Shown: positions 40,297-47,984, numbered from the stretch's first letter. The stretch is 64,000 nt of DNA from Bog-756 sp963727075 (GCA_963727075.1 CAVSET010000005.1:62001-126000), one strand, 5' to 3'. The notes: generated from the letters alone by a model not told the origin. Numbers and translations are program-made.

Positions 40297-40967
40297 GTCG
40301 AGATCCCCGCGAGCGTGAAGGTCACCGTGAACTTGACTCCCTGGCATCCGGTCGGTGCCGTCGGGGAGAGCTTCACGAGGTTGAGGATGGCCAGGCTGGC
40401 GCTGGTGGTGTTGGCGTTCACCGTCACGGGTGGGGAGAAGGCGTAGGGCAGCGTCTGGGCGATGGTGATGTTGCTGCTCGGGCAGCTGACCGTGTTCTGG
40501 GACACCGCCGTCGCACCCAGCGCGACCGTGTTGAAGGTGGCACCGAACGAGTTGGTGTTGGTGAGGGTGAAGTAGGCCGCACCGCTCCCGCCGGGAACGA
40601 GGTCGGCGGTCCCCGTCGTAGCGGTGACCGTGATGGTCACCGGGCTACCGGCCGAGGCTGCGCCGGGCCCGTGCCCGTTGGTCGTGAAGTAGGCGTAGGC
40701 GACCCCACCGCCCAGTCCGAAGACGAGCGAGGTGACCGCGGCCAGGATGGCCGGCGAACGACGGGTGATGGTCCGCGCCGCGGACCTCGAGACCGGTCGG
40801 GGTGGCCGGGTCATGGTGTGGGCGCCGCGTCGCGTGGCGGTGCGGGGCCCCCGCGGCATGGTGCACGCGCCGGGATCCTGCCGTGGCGGCACGCGTTTCA
40901 TGGAGTGTGCGCCGCGTTGCTTCGGCGGCCGAACGTCGCGCCGGATGGAGTGGGCGCCGCGCCTCAT
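40293..40967 (-). CDS. secreted protein with SipW/TasA-like signal region and repeated basic N-terminus
   Basis: 224 residues from the ATG at 40967, which overlaps the stop of the upstream gene (ATGA). The first 65 residues are very basic and contain a repeating RRGAHSM-type motif four times (RRGAHSIRR, QRGAHSMKR, a diverged GACTMPR, RRGAHTMTR). A hydrophobic helix follows, SLVFGLGGGVAYAYFTTNGH, of the type cleaved in SipW-dependent signal peptides. The mature part is a beta-rich domain (DLVPGGSGAAYFTLTNTNSF) with two Cys, ending CQGVKFTVTFTLAGIST. Internal ATGs at 40901 and 40814 are alternative starts. Function is probably an extracellular fibre or matrix component; unproven. Confidence 0.78.
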   Translation of the reverse strand: MRRGAHSIRRDVRPPKQRGAHSMKRVPPRQDPGACTMPRGPRTATRRGAHTMTRPPRPVSRSAARTITRRSPAILAAVTSLVFGLGGGVAYAYFTTNGHGPGAASAGSPVTITVTATTGTADLVPGGSGAAYFTLTNTNSFGATFNTVALGATAVSQNTVSCPSSNITIAQTLPYAFSPPVTVNANTTSASLAILNLVKLSPTAPTGCQGVKFTVTFTLAGIST

Positions 40968-41776
40968 CCGGAGGCACCGGCCGAGTAGCGCAGGGTGAGC
41001 GGGGCACCCTGACAGGTGTTCTGGCTGAAGCGTGTGTCGACCATGGTGATGACCGGCCAGTGGGTCCGGCCGATGCCCAGGTCGCTGAGCGACCTGGTCT
41101 GGTTGGCCGGGACCGTCACCCTGGAGGTCAGGCCCTGGGACACTTGGAAGTTCGTCGAAGCCGAGCATCGGGCCCGGCCGGTCGAGACGGTGATGGAGAC
41201 GGCCCGTGGGGCGATGGTGATGGGTGACGGGTTCGGGTTGGTGAACACCAGGTCCAGCCTCTGGCTGGTGCCCGGGTAGAGCGGCGGGGTGGCGGCGTTG
41301 GAGATGGTGAAGGCGACCCCGACCTGGCCGTCGGAGTGACGGGCCGGGGGCGTGGTGGAGGTGGAGGTCGTGGGGCCGGACGGGACCGGCGTGATGCGGG
41401 GCGTCCCGGGGATGACGCTCCACGTGAAGGAGGTGGCCTGGCTGGTGGCCGACCCCGAGGTCGCCCTGACCCGGAACGTGTGCTTCCCCGGGTGCAGGCC
41501 ACGGTACCTGGTGCCGGCCGCCGCACAGGTGACGAACCGCGACCCGTCGAGGGAGCATTCGAAGCCCACCCCGTCCCTCGAGTCGCCGTAGTGGAAGGTG
41601 GCTTCCGTCGAACCCGTGGGGTCCGACGGGCCGAGGGTGATGGCCGGGGCCGACAACGGGGGTGAGGCCAGCTCGGTGCTCATGACATTGCAGGAGGCGA
41701 CGACCGCGACCAGGACGAGGACGGCGGCGGTGGCCACCCTCCTCTTCATCCCGAATCGGGCCAGCCATCGCCTCAC
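40964..41776 (-). CDS. lipoprotein-like secreted Ig-domain protein
   Basis: 270 residues from the GTG at 41776, which is preceded by GAGGGAG; the frame is open to 41827. The basic start and hydrophobic segment lead to a lipobox-like VLVLVAVVASCNV. The next domain, ECSLDGSRFVTCAAAGTRYR followed by GLHPGKHTFRVRAT, is an Ig/HYR-like extracellular domain with a disulfide pair. A Thr/Ser/Pro linker follows (GPTTSTSTTPPAR). The last 110 residues are a beta domain ending FSQNTCQGAPLTLRYSAGAS, similar in its final strand to the neighbouring secreted proteins. Third gene counting from the distal end of the operon. Function is unknown. Confidence 0.8.
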   Translation of the reverse strand: MRRWLARFGMKRRVATAAVLVLVAVVASCNVMSTELASPPLSAPAITLGPSDPTGSTEATFHYGDSRDGVGFECSLDGSRFVTCAAAGTRYRGLHPGKHTFRVRATSGSATSQATSFTWSVIPGTPRITPVPSGPTTSTSTTPPARHSDGQVGVAFTISNAATPPLYPGTSQRLDLVFTNPNPSPITIAPRAVSITVSTGRARCSASTNFQVSQGLTSRVTVPANQTRSLSDLGIGRTHWPVITMVDTRFSQNTCQGAPLTLRYSAGASG

Positions 41777-41932
41777 CACGTCTCCCTCGAAGGGTCTGCT
41801 CGGTTCGGTGAGGAAGCCGGACGGCACGGAGCCAGCTCCGCGACTGCCCGCTGACTGGATCGACCGTCGACTCCTCAGTCAGCGCATCCGGTCGTCACCG
41901 AAGGGTCCGGTACCGGCCGGCTGGCCGGGCCA

Positions 41933-41947
41933 CGGTGGAATCCACCG
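41933..41947. promoter_or_regulatory. 15-bp perfect palindrome in the surface-protein operon
   Basis: CGGTGGAATCCACCG has 7-bp arms and lies in the roughly 250-bp gap between the first and second genes of the operon. It could be an operator for an internal promoter, or a hairpin that reduces readthrough from the first gene. No T-run follows. Confidence 0.4.
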
Positions 41948-42025
41948 GGACCCGGCCATGCAACCGGAGTGTGCTGACTCGGGGTGAGCGCTAGAAACCC
42001 ACCCGTCCGAGTTGCCTGTGCGCTA

Positions 42026-42517
42026 CTAGGCCGAGAAGCTCAGGGTGAGCGCTCCACCACCGTTGGCGGCCTGGCAGTTGTTCTGGTTGTTGCCATCGTC
42101 CTTCATCAGGATGGTCGCCGTTCCGGTCGCCGTCGCACCAGGGGCGATGGACCCGGGCGCCGACCCCAGCGTGGTCGAGTACATCGACGTGGCGCAGGCC
42201 TCCGGTCCGACGAGGGAGCCCGTGGTGACCCCGGTGACGGTCACCGTCACCGGCCCCACGTACTGGACGCCGGCCGAGGTGTTCGTCACCGAGTAGTTGA
42301 TGGTCTGGGACGGCCCACCCGGAAGCAGCCCGGTCACTGTGCCCACCTGCGTGATGGTCAGAGGACCGGAAGCGTTGCCCGTGGCGGCCGAGCCGCTGCC
42401 CGAGCCAGAGGTGCTGAAGTACGCCGCGGCGATCCCGCCGGCGCCCAGGAGGACTGCGCCCGACAGCACGACGGCTGCGATCCGCTTCTTGGTACTGAAC
42501 AAACTCTTGACGCTCAT
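42026..42517 (-). CDS. SipW/TasA-like secreted protein, first gene of surface operon
   Basis: 163 residues. A clear GAGGAG ribosome-binding site lies 8 nt before the ATG. The N-terminus MSVKSLFSTKKRIAAVVLSG runs into VLLGAGGIAAAYFSTSGSGS, the pattern of SipW-dependent signal peptides (Lys-rich start, long hydrophobic part, Ala-Tyr-Phe-Ser/Thr). The mature domain (LLPGGPSQTINYSVTNTSAG) is a beta sandwich with two Cys and ends NNCQAANGGGALTLSFSA. TasA and camelysin are the characterised relatives by signal type; TasA builds biofilm fibres. Here only the signal is a real similarity; the rest is unassigned. No SipW peptidase is in the window. Confidence 0.8.
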   Translation of the reverse strand: MSVKSLFSTKKRIAAVVLSGAVLLGAGGIAAAYFSTSGSGSGSAATGNASGPLTITQVGTVTGLLPGGPSQTINYSVTNTSAGVQYVGPVTVTVTGVTTGSLVGPEACATSMYSTTLGSAPGSIAPGATATGTATILMKDDGNNQNNCQAANGGGALTLSFSA

Positions 42518-43124
42518 TATTCTGCTCCTCGTTGGTATCTATTGGGTTGTCTTGGTTGCCACTGATGAACGCGGCGGATCGGCAACCAGCCGCGCCCACA
42601 TCGGGGTGACGAGGAGCGGTAGCCCGGTCGATTCTCTTGCCGTCTCAACAGAAACCACTAGGGTTCCGCATAGTCCTCGGCAGATCCGCGGGGATTCTGT
42701 AGCTGCGTTTTCGATCGGGAGGGGCGATGGGGCGGTCACCCATACCCAGCCGATGCCCAGCCGATCGGCGTGGCCTGCCGAGGCCGCCACATCGGCCCCG
42801 AACCGGCCTCCTCCCGGCGGGCGGAGCGCGGGTCGCAGCAGGGACCGGCACGGCAGTCATCCCGCTCACCGCGACCGGTCGGTCAGAGCGGTCGGTCTGG
42901 CATCAGACGCGGTCGGATCACGCCTCGTCGGGAAGTTGTCGGGAGGAGATCAGATGGGCGTCGACCGCCGGGCCGACGTCGGGAGTGGCCGTGGTGCAGA
43001 GGGGAACGGATGGTTCCTCGCACGACCACGTCCCGGGCGATCCCGGGCGCGGCCAACGTTTCCATCGGCAGCCTCTGGGGCGTCCTGAAGTGGGCGGCCG
43101 ATCGGACCGGCTGCCGGGCCGGCG
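42518..43124. other. 607-bp gap, promoter region of the surface operon
   Basis: No convincing gene. Open frames here are extensions of antisense shadows. Base composition is more even than in the flanks, as for the operon that follows. It must contain the promoter for the minus-strand surface genes and the end of the CaiB/BaiF gene. I saw no classified riboswitch fold, although the 150-nt leader is long. Confidence 0.5.
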
Positions 43125-44381
43125 TCAGGTCGCCCGACCGCCCAGGCCACCCCGGGCCCGGGACTCGGCGATGCGGGAGTCGTCCCAGCCGAGCAGGTCG
43201 CGCAGGACCTCGTCGGTGTGCTGGCCCACCGTGGGGGCGTGAAAGGGGGCAGGTAGCGCCTCACCCACGAACTTGAGCGGGGTGCCCAGCTGCTCGGCAC
43301 CGAGCTGCTCGACCGGGTACCACGAGAACCGGTCCTGGAACTGAGGGTCCTCGGCGATGGTCTTGGGCGAGTTGACCGGAGCCACCGGGAAGTTGGCCGT
43401 GTTCCCGGACTCCAGCCACTCCTCGGCGGTGCGGGTGCGGAAGATGTCCCGCAGTTCGGCCCGGAGCTCGAGGTTGCCCCGGGCGTGGTCGGCGTACTTG
43501 GACCCCGGCCACTTCTCGAACAGGTCGGCGCGGCCCACGAACTCGCAGAAGTTCTTCCAGAAGGCCTGCTCCGAGGCCATGAACAGGACGTACCGGCCGT
43601 CCCTGGCCTCGTACACCTGGTAGCGGACGCCCTCGATCATGCCGGCCGTGCCCGGCTCGCGCCGCTCGTAGCCGTCGGCCTTGTTGCCGGTGACCTCGGA
43701 CTCGGGCCGTTCGTAGGCCCTCCAGGTCTCGGACCGGTACCAGTCCATGGCCGCGGCGGCATCGGACTGGGCGATCTCGAGGAAGGAGCCCTCGCCGGTC
43801 GTCCTGGCCCGGAGCACCGCGGCCAGGATGCCCAGTGCTCCGAACAGCGGCCCGGCATGGATGCCCATCGACGCATGCTCGGGCAGATAGGCGAAGCCGT
43901 CGTCGTTGACCTGGGGCGTGACGATGCCGGCCCAGGTGTCGAAGGCCACCCCGTGGGCCGGGAGGTTCTGGTACGGACCGGTCATGCCGTAGCCGGAGAT
44001 GGTGCAGAAGACCAGCCTGGGGTTGATGCCCTTCAGGTCGTCGTAGCCCACGCCCCGCCGGGCCAGGCCGCCGGGGCGCATCGCCTCCACCACCACGTCC
44101 GCGGTCTTGGCCAGCTCCCGGAAGGTGGCCACGTCCTCGTCGGTCCGCAGGTCCATGACGATGCTGCGCTTGCCCCGGTTGATGTGGAGGTGCATGAGGG
44201 AGACGCCCTCCACGATGGGCCAGGTCATCTCCCGGATGTAGTCGCCGGCCGGCGGCTCAACCTTGATCACCTCGGCCCCCAGGTCCACGAGCGGCATGGT
44301 GATGGCGGCCGGCCCGAGGGCCGAGCACTCGAGGATGCGGATCCCGGCCAGGGGGGCGGGGCGGGCGGCGTCGGTGGGCAT
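43125..44381 (-). CDS. CaiB/BaiF-family CoA-transferase
   Basis: Type III CoA-transferase of 418 residues, moving CoA between an acyl-CoA and a free acid. Family features: LAGIRILECSALGPAAITMP, LGAEVIKVEPPAGDYIREM, the NRGKRSIVMDLRTDEDVATF segment, DVVVEAMRPGGLARRGVGYD, SGYGMTGPYQNLPAHGVAFD and the catalytic Asp within EIAQSDAAAAMDWYRSE. The C-terminal PVAPVNSPKTIAEDPQFQDR also matches. No frameshift. A 19-bp palindrome lies 12 bp upstream of the ATG, related to the one before the DUF35-thiolase operon, so both may answer to one repressor of acyl-CoA metabolism. Confidence 0.94.
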   Translation of the reverse strand: MPTDAARPAPLAGIRILECSALGPAAITMPLVDLGAEVIKVEPPAGDYIREMTWPIVEGVSLMHLHINRGKRSIVMDLRTDEDVATFRELAKTADVVVEAMRPGGLARRGVGYDDLKGINPRLVFCTISGYGMTGPYQNLPAHGVAFDTWAGIVTPQVNDDGFAYLPEHASMGIHAGPLFGALGILAAVLRARTTGEGSFLEIAQSDAAAAMDWYRSETWRAYERPESEVTGNKADGYERREPGTAGMIEGVRYQVYEARDGRYVLFMASEQAFWKNFCEFVGRADLFEKWPGSKYADHARGNLELRAELRDIFRTRTAEEWLESGNTANFPVAPVNSPKTIAEDPQFQDRFSWYPVEQLGAEQLGTPLKFVGEALPAPFHAPTVGQHTDEVLRDLLGWDDSRIAESRARGGLGGRAT

Positions 44382-44393
44382 GGGACGGAGTGT

Positions 44394-44412
44394 ATCTGAC
44401 GCTCTGTCAGAT
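44394..44412. promoter_or_regulatory. operator-like palindrome before the CaiB/BaiF gene
   Basis: ATCTGACGCTCTGTCAGAT: perfect 7-bp arms around a 5-bp centre, 12 bp upstream of the ATG at 44381. Size and symmetry fit a TetR-family operator. The core CTGACGCTCtGTCAG is shared with the site at 37744-37760. Confidence 0.65.
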
Positions 44413-44447
44413 CCCTCAGGGGCGCGAGGGCGACCGGACGGGCGTGG

Positions 44448-45317
44448 TCACGATCCCCGCAACGAGGCGGCGTCGAAGGCCCGCACCGGGTCGTCGAGGG
44501 GGAGGATCATGCGGGCGCCCACGTGCTGATGCTCCCCGGCCAGCAGTCGGACCACGGTGCCGTACGCGGTGAAGCCCACCGCGTGGTGGGCGAACTCCAT
44601 GGGTCCCTCGGTCACCTTGACCTCGACCACCCCGGTGCCCTCGAGTGCCAGGGCCGATGTCTGCATCCGCTCCATGGCCGTCTCACGGGCCGCGTACATG
44701 GCCTCGGTGAAGTTGGTCAGCTCGACGTTCTGGCCCTTCTGTTTCATCGTCGTGCCCATCGAGCGGCGGGGGGCGTAGACGAAGCTGGCCCCGGCGGCCA
44801 GGCCCATCGGGGTCCAGCCGGCCCGGTGGAGCAGGGCGAAGTCACGTCCCGACAGGTCCGAGACGAAGACCGGGCCGGCCGACGGCCCGTTCCCGTCGAC
44901 CGGGCGCACGGCCGTTCCCACCAGCGCCACACTGACGTGGTTGCGGTGCACCTGCCAGTCGACGTGGACGCCGACCACGCCCCGGGCGGCGACCTTGGTG
45001 CACTCGGCGTGGATGCGCCCGGTGGCGTGGGCGAACGACCGGCTGTAAGCGGCCGAGGCCCAGGTGATCTCGCCCTGACCCCAGTTCCACACGCCGTAGG
45101 GGACCGAATGGACGGAGAACCCGGTGACCAGCTCCACCGGCTCCCATCCGATGGAATGGAGGACCAGCTCCTCGTCGATGGAGAGGTCCGAGGTCATGCT
45201 CCCCGCCTGGGCCGGCGTGGGCCGGCCCAGGGCCTGGTTGGCCCGGACCATCTCGGCCCTGAGGTCGACGGGCTGCGGCACGGGCAGGGCCTCGTCGGTG
45301 GGGCGGAAGGCGGTCAC
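44448..45317 (-). CDS. tandem YbjQ-like (heavy-metal-binding-domain-like) protein, third
   Basis: 289 residues from the GTG at 45317, which overlaps the upstream stop (GTGA). Two repeats of one fold are visible. The first holds LSIDEELVLHSIGWEPVELV, a variable middle and AARGVVGVHVDWQVHRNHVS with VALVGTAV. The second holds VSDLSGRDFALLHRAGWTPM, VELTNFTEAMYAARETAMER and VGFTAYGTVVRLL. The helix A-R-E-x-A-x-x-R-M followed by G-V-V-x-V-x-V and G-T-x-V is the YbjQ (UPF0145) pattern. YbjQ proteins form ring-like oligomers of unknown role. The second repeat is the better conserved. Last of four coupled genes. Confidence 0.75.
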   Translation of the reverse strand: MTAFRPTDEALPVPQPVDLRAEMVRANQALGRPTPAQAGSMTSDLSIDEELVLHSIGWEPVELVTGFSVHSVPYGVWNWGQGEITWASAAYSRSFAHATGRIHAECTKVAARGVVGVHVDWQVHRNHVSVALVGTAVRPVDGNGPSAGPVFVSDLSGRDFALLHRAGWTPMGLAAGASFVYAPRRSMGTTMKQKGQNVELTNFTEAMYAARETAMERMQTSALALEGTGVVEVKVTEGPMEFAHHAVGFTAYGTVVRLLAGEHQHVGARMILPLDDPVRAFDAASLRGS

Positions 45318-46213
45318 AGGAGGCGCACCGTGGGGGTGGGCGCCGGCACGGGATCGAACGACTTGAAACGGCGGACCCGGTTGCCCCGCAGCACGCACTG
45401 CAGCTCGGCGTCGCCCTGACCGAGCTCCCGCTCGGTGGTGGTCATGGCCGCCCCGTGGAGGGAGTCGTGCTCGAGCTGGTCGCGGACCCGCCGTCGGGCC
45501 AGGCGGCGGACCACCGTGTGAGCCTTGACGGACTGGTCGATCTCGGAGCCGGGCTCGGCGTAGGAGTACATCGAGTTGGATCCCTCGGTCAGGTTCTCGG
45601 TCACGCAGTTGGCCCACACCCGTACCGAGGCAACGGAGGCGACGATGGAGACCGGGGCGTACCCGGCCTCGACCAGTTTGGCCAGGCGCTGGCCGGCCAG
45701 GTAGGTCGTCCACGGCCGGTCACCGGTGGGCGTCGTCTCGTCGGTCACCCGCACCGCCGTCCCCTGCACCTTGAACTCCAGCACGCCCATGTCGGCCAGC
45801 GGTTGGCTGGCGTCGGCCACCCCGACGATCCCGTCGGCCCCGGCCTCGGCCGCCTCCGCGACCATCCGGGAGTAGGAGGAGGTGAAGCCCTCCGTCCAGG
45901 CGTCCTCCACCCACGTCTGTTCGTAGTTCTGGCCCCAGGCGCGGTGCTCGGCCGAGACCATCCCGTGGGGGCAGCGGTAGTCCTCCGAATAGCCGCTGGT
46001 CGTCACGCCGTAGCCCGGCCCGAACCCGCCGCCCATCCCCCGCATGCCGAACCACTGCCACTGCATGACGCAGAATCCCTGGACGAAGCCGACCGGCTCC
46101 AGGCCCATCTGCAGGCAGGCGGCGAAATCGGGGACGGTCAGTCCCGAGGTGAACGCCCCCCCGGCGAAGCGGCGGACGGCGGCTTCGGGGAGGTCGGCGG
46201 GGACCTCGCTCAT
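45314..46213 (-). CDS. tandem YbjQ-like protein, second, diverged
   Basis: 299 residues. The start MSEVPADLPEAAVRRFAGGA is followed by FTSGLTVPDFAACLQMGLEP, matching the same N-terminal pattern as its neighbours. The middle is rich in Trp, Tyr and Gly (WQWFGMRGMGGGFGPGYG) where the others have a short loop. YSRMVAEAAEAGADGIVGVA and LEFKVQGTAVRV give the YbjQ helix and strand. The second half (LAGQRLAKLVEAGYAPVSIV, AELQCVLRGNRVRRFKSF) is a weaker second copy. The start codon directly follows or overlaps the upstream stop (shared A at 46213). Unknown function; the aromatic/Gly insertion is unique to this member. Confidence 0.7.
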   Translation of the reverse strand: MSEVPADLPEAAVRRFAGGAFTSGLTVPDFAACLQMGLEPVGFVQGFCVMQWQWFGMRGMGGGFGPGYGVTTSGYSEDYRCPHGMVSAEHRAWGQNYEQTWVEDAWTEGFTSSYSRMVAEAAEAGADGIVGVADASQPLADMGVLEFKVQGTAVRVTDETTPTGDRPWTTYLAGQRLAKLVEAGYAPVSIVASVASVRVWANCVTENLTEGSNSMYSYAEPGSEIDQSVKAHTVVRRLARRRVRDQLEHDSLHGAAMTTTERELGQGDAELQCVLRGNRVRRFKSFDPVPAPTPTVRLL

Positions 46214-47019
46214 CAGTTGTCCAGGGAGATGATGGTGGTGGGGGTGGGCAGGGTGACCTCGTCCGCGGTCTTGACCACTGCGGTGCCCAGGGAGAGGAAC
46301 TCGATGGTGTGGCTGCCCCACTGGTGGGACTTCTCCTCCAACCGGACCCCGACGATGCCCGACGCCCCCAGCTCGTTGGCCTCGTCCTGCATTCGGGTCA
46401 TCGCCAGCTCGCGGGCCTCGTAGAGGGCCTGGGTGAAGTTGGGCAGCTCGACGTTCTGGCCCGCCGAGCCCAGGGTGGCCCCGAGTCCGCGGTGGGCGAT
46501 GTGGTAGACGCAGGTCCCCATGACCAGACCCTGGGGGATGTGGCCGGTCTGCATCAGGGTCCAGAAGTCCTGACCCGACAGGTCGGAGGTGAACGGCTTG
46601 CCCAGTGCATTGCGGTGGGAGACCCCGCTCTCGGCCTTGACCGCGGTGCCCACGGCGATGAACTCGGCGGCGTCCTTGCCCCACTCGTAGTAGTTCACGT
46701 CGAGCCTGACCCCGACCACGCCGTCGGCACCGAGCTCGGCGGCCTCCTCCTCCATTCGGGTCATGGCCAGCTCCCGTGCGTTGTACATGGCCTCGGTGAG
46801 CTTGGTCAGCTCCTGGCTCTGGCCCCACTTCCGGGTCTGGATGCCCGTGTGGTAGATCGACGAACCCATCACGAAGCCCAGGGGGTGGAAGCCCACCTCC
46901 TTGATGAGGAGGAACTCGTTGACGGACAGGTCGGAGGTGAACAGCCCGTGCTCGAGCTCGGCCAGACGGCGGCTGGCCCCTTCGGGCAGGTCCTGGGGGG
47001 TGTCGCCCGTGTCGCTCAT
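46213..47019 (-). CDS. tandem YbjQ-like protein, first, best conserved
   Basis: 268 residues with two clear YbjQ domains. Domain 1 (about 25-135): LSVNEFLLIKEVGFHPLGFV, NARELAMTRMEEEAAELGAD and GVVGVRLDVNYYEWGKDAAE with FIAVGTAV. Domain 2 (about 140-262): SDLSGQDFWTLMQTGHIPQG, EARELAMTRMQDEANELGAS and GIVGVRLEEKSHQWGSHTIE with FLSLGTAV. The halves are obviously homologous. The heavy-metal-binding name for the family comes from sequence only; no Cys cluster is present here. Coupled by overlap to the genes on both sides. Confidence 0.85.
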   Translation of the reverse strand: MSDTGDTPQDLPEGASRRLAELEHGLFTSDLSVNEFLLIKEVGFHPLGFVMGSSIYHTGIQTRKWGQSQELTKLTEAMYNARELAMTRMEEEAAELGADGVVGVRLDVNYYEWGKDAAEFIAVGTAVKAESGVSHRNALGKPFTSDLSGQDFWTLMQTGHIPQGLVMGTCVYHIAHRGLGATLGSAGQNVELPNFTQALYEARELAMTRMQDEANELGASGIVGVRLEEKSHQWGSHTIEFLSLGTAVVKTADEVTLPTPTTIISLDN

Positions 47020-47429
47020 CTGTCGCCTCCGATGACCATGTGTTCGAGGGCCAGGCGCACGGCCTGGCTGTTGGCGGCCTCCGCCTGCAACACGGTCAGC
47101 AGGCGGTTGAGCCAGGTGTCCACGTCGACCTTCTCGCTGCGGATGCGGATGCCCCCGGAGGTGTGCCCGATCGTGCAGCGGAGGGCTCCGCCGTCGACCA
47201 CGGCATCGAACTGGTCATCGCCCATGGATATGGACAGGGACTTGATCTCCTCGGATTTCCGGAAGCGGCCGGCTCGCTCGACCGTGAGCCGGGAGCCGAG
47301 TGCGTCGGCCAGTTGATCGGCCAGGACCTTGACCAGCAGGTGGACGTCCGAGCCGTCGGCCCGGAGCGATGCCGCGGCCAACTCGAGGTCGAACGGCCCA
47401 TCCCCGCCAGCCTGGTCCACGCTGCTCAC
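47016..47429 (-). CDS. small conserved protein, first gene of YbjQ operon
   Basis: 137 residues from the GTG at 47429. It has no recognised motif. The sequence alternates short strands and helices (HLLVKVLADQLADALGSRLT, then SEEIKSLSISMGDDQFDAVV, and KVDVDTWLNRLLTVLQAEAA), suggesting a small alpha/beta domain with a C-terminal helix pair. Its stop overlaps the next start by 4 nt. Its constant place at the head of the operon suggests a partner or regulator of the YbjQ-like proteins; that is inference. Confidence 0.7.
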   Translation of the reverse strand: MSSVDQAGGDGPFDLELAAASLRADGSDVHLLVKVLADQLADALGSRLTVERAGRFRKSEEIKSLSISMGDDQFDAVVDGGALRCTIGHTSGGIRIRSEKVDVDTWLNRLLTVLQAEAANSQAVRLALEHMVIGGDR

Positions 47430-47849
47430 CCTCGAACCCTACCGCCGAGGTCAGGCCCCGCGTCCGTCGGCCCAGCCGGCCCGGTTCCCCCTTGCACGGG
47501 CGGGCCGAGCTGGTCGCCCACGGGCGGGTCGAGAGGCGGCTGGCCGGCGGTCCGCCTCGGGGGGCCTGGAGCTTGTTCCGCCTCGGGGGCCCCTCGTGGG
47601 GTGGGCCTCGATAGGGCGGGCCGATCCGATGCACCGGACCCGGGGTGGCGCCCGAAGGCTGGTCGACGGGCCTTCCGGGCCGGACCCGGGAGCGGGGCCT
47701 CGAGCTCCCCGGACCTGTTCACGGGTCTCGGCCTGCCGCCGACGGACAGCGGTCGGTTAGAGTGGGAGGCTGCTTCGGCGCGTGTCGCTGGCGCTCGTCA
47801 CTTCTCGTGGTGGGGACCGGCGCTCATGACGATCCGAAGTGGCGGCCTG
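47430..47849. other. 420-bp gap before tRNA-Arg, no gene recognised
   Basis: Holds the promoter of the YbjQ-type operon (minus) and, at its right end, the promoter of tRNA-Arg. The open frames seen have proline- and arginine-rich sequence without family features. Nothing else is recognised. Confidence 0.5.
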
Positions 47850-47923
47850 GCGCTCGTAGCTCAACGGATTAGAGCATCTGACTACGGATCAGAAGGTTGC
47901 AGGTTCGAATCCTGCCGAGCGCG
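47850..47923 (+). tRNA. tRNA-Arg (ACG)
   Basis: Acceptor stem GCGCTCG/CGAGCGC, D-arm gctc/gagc, anticodon stem TCTGA/TCAGA with loop ctACGga, T-loop ttcgaat. Discriminator G; CCA is not encoded (74 nt). A tRNA-Arg 3' end is a common integration site, and an IS remnant starts about 10 bp downstream. Confidence 0.96.
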
Positions 47924-47929
47924 CTCCGT

Positions 47930-47984
47930 CGGTGTCGCGAGACATCGCGGACACGCGTGTCAGGACATCGTAGACAACCTGGTC
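47930..47984. mobile_element. probable IS481-type element terminus
   Basis: Between the transposase remnant stop and tRNA-Arg are short repeated and palindromic pieces (tgtcgcgagacatcgcgga, cacgcgtg) typical of the terminal region of IS481-like elements. The opposite terminus was not found, so limits are approximate. Confidence 0.45.

Noticed and set aside
42518..42700. Riboswitch in the long leader of the surface operon (cyclic di-GMP type considered)
   Set aside because: I could not match the conserved cores or stems of a known class; only a few short GC hairpins are present.
42297..43088. 263-residue plus-strand ORF over the surface operon start
   Set aside because: Its first part is antisense to the SipW-type gene, its product is low in structure, and there is no ribosome-binding site. 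High-GC shadow.
43125..44381. Long antisense ORF over the CaiB/BaiF gene
   Set aside because: Product is His/Gly/Val/Pro-rich shadow sequence; the minus-strand protein is a clear family member.
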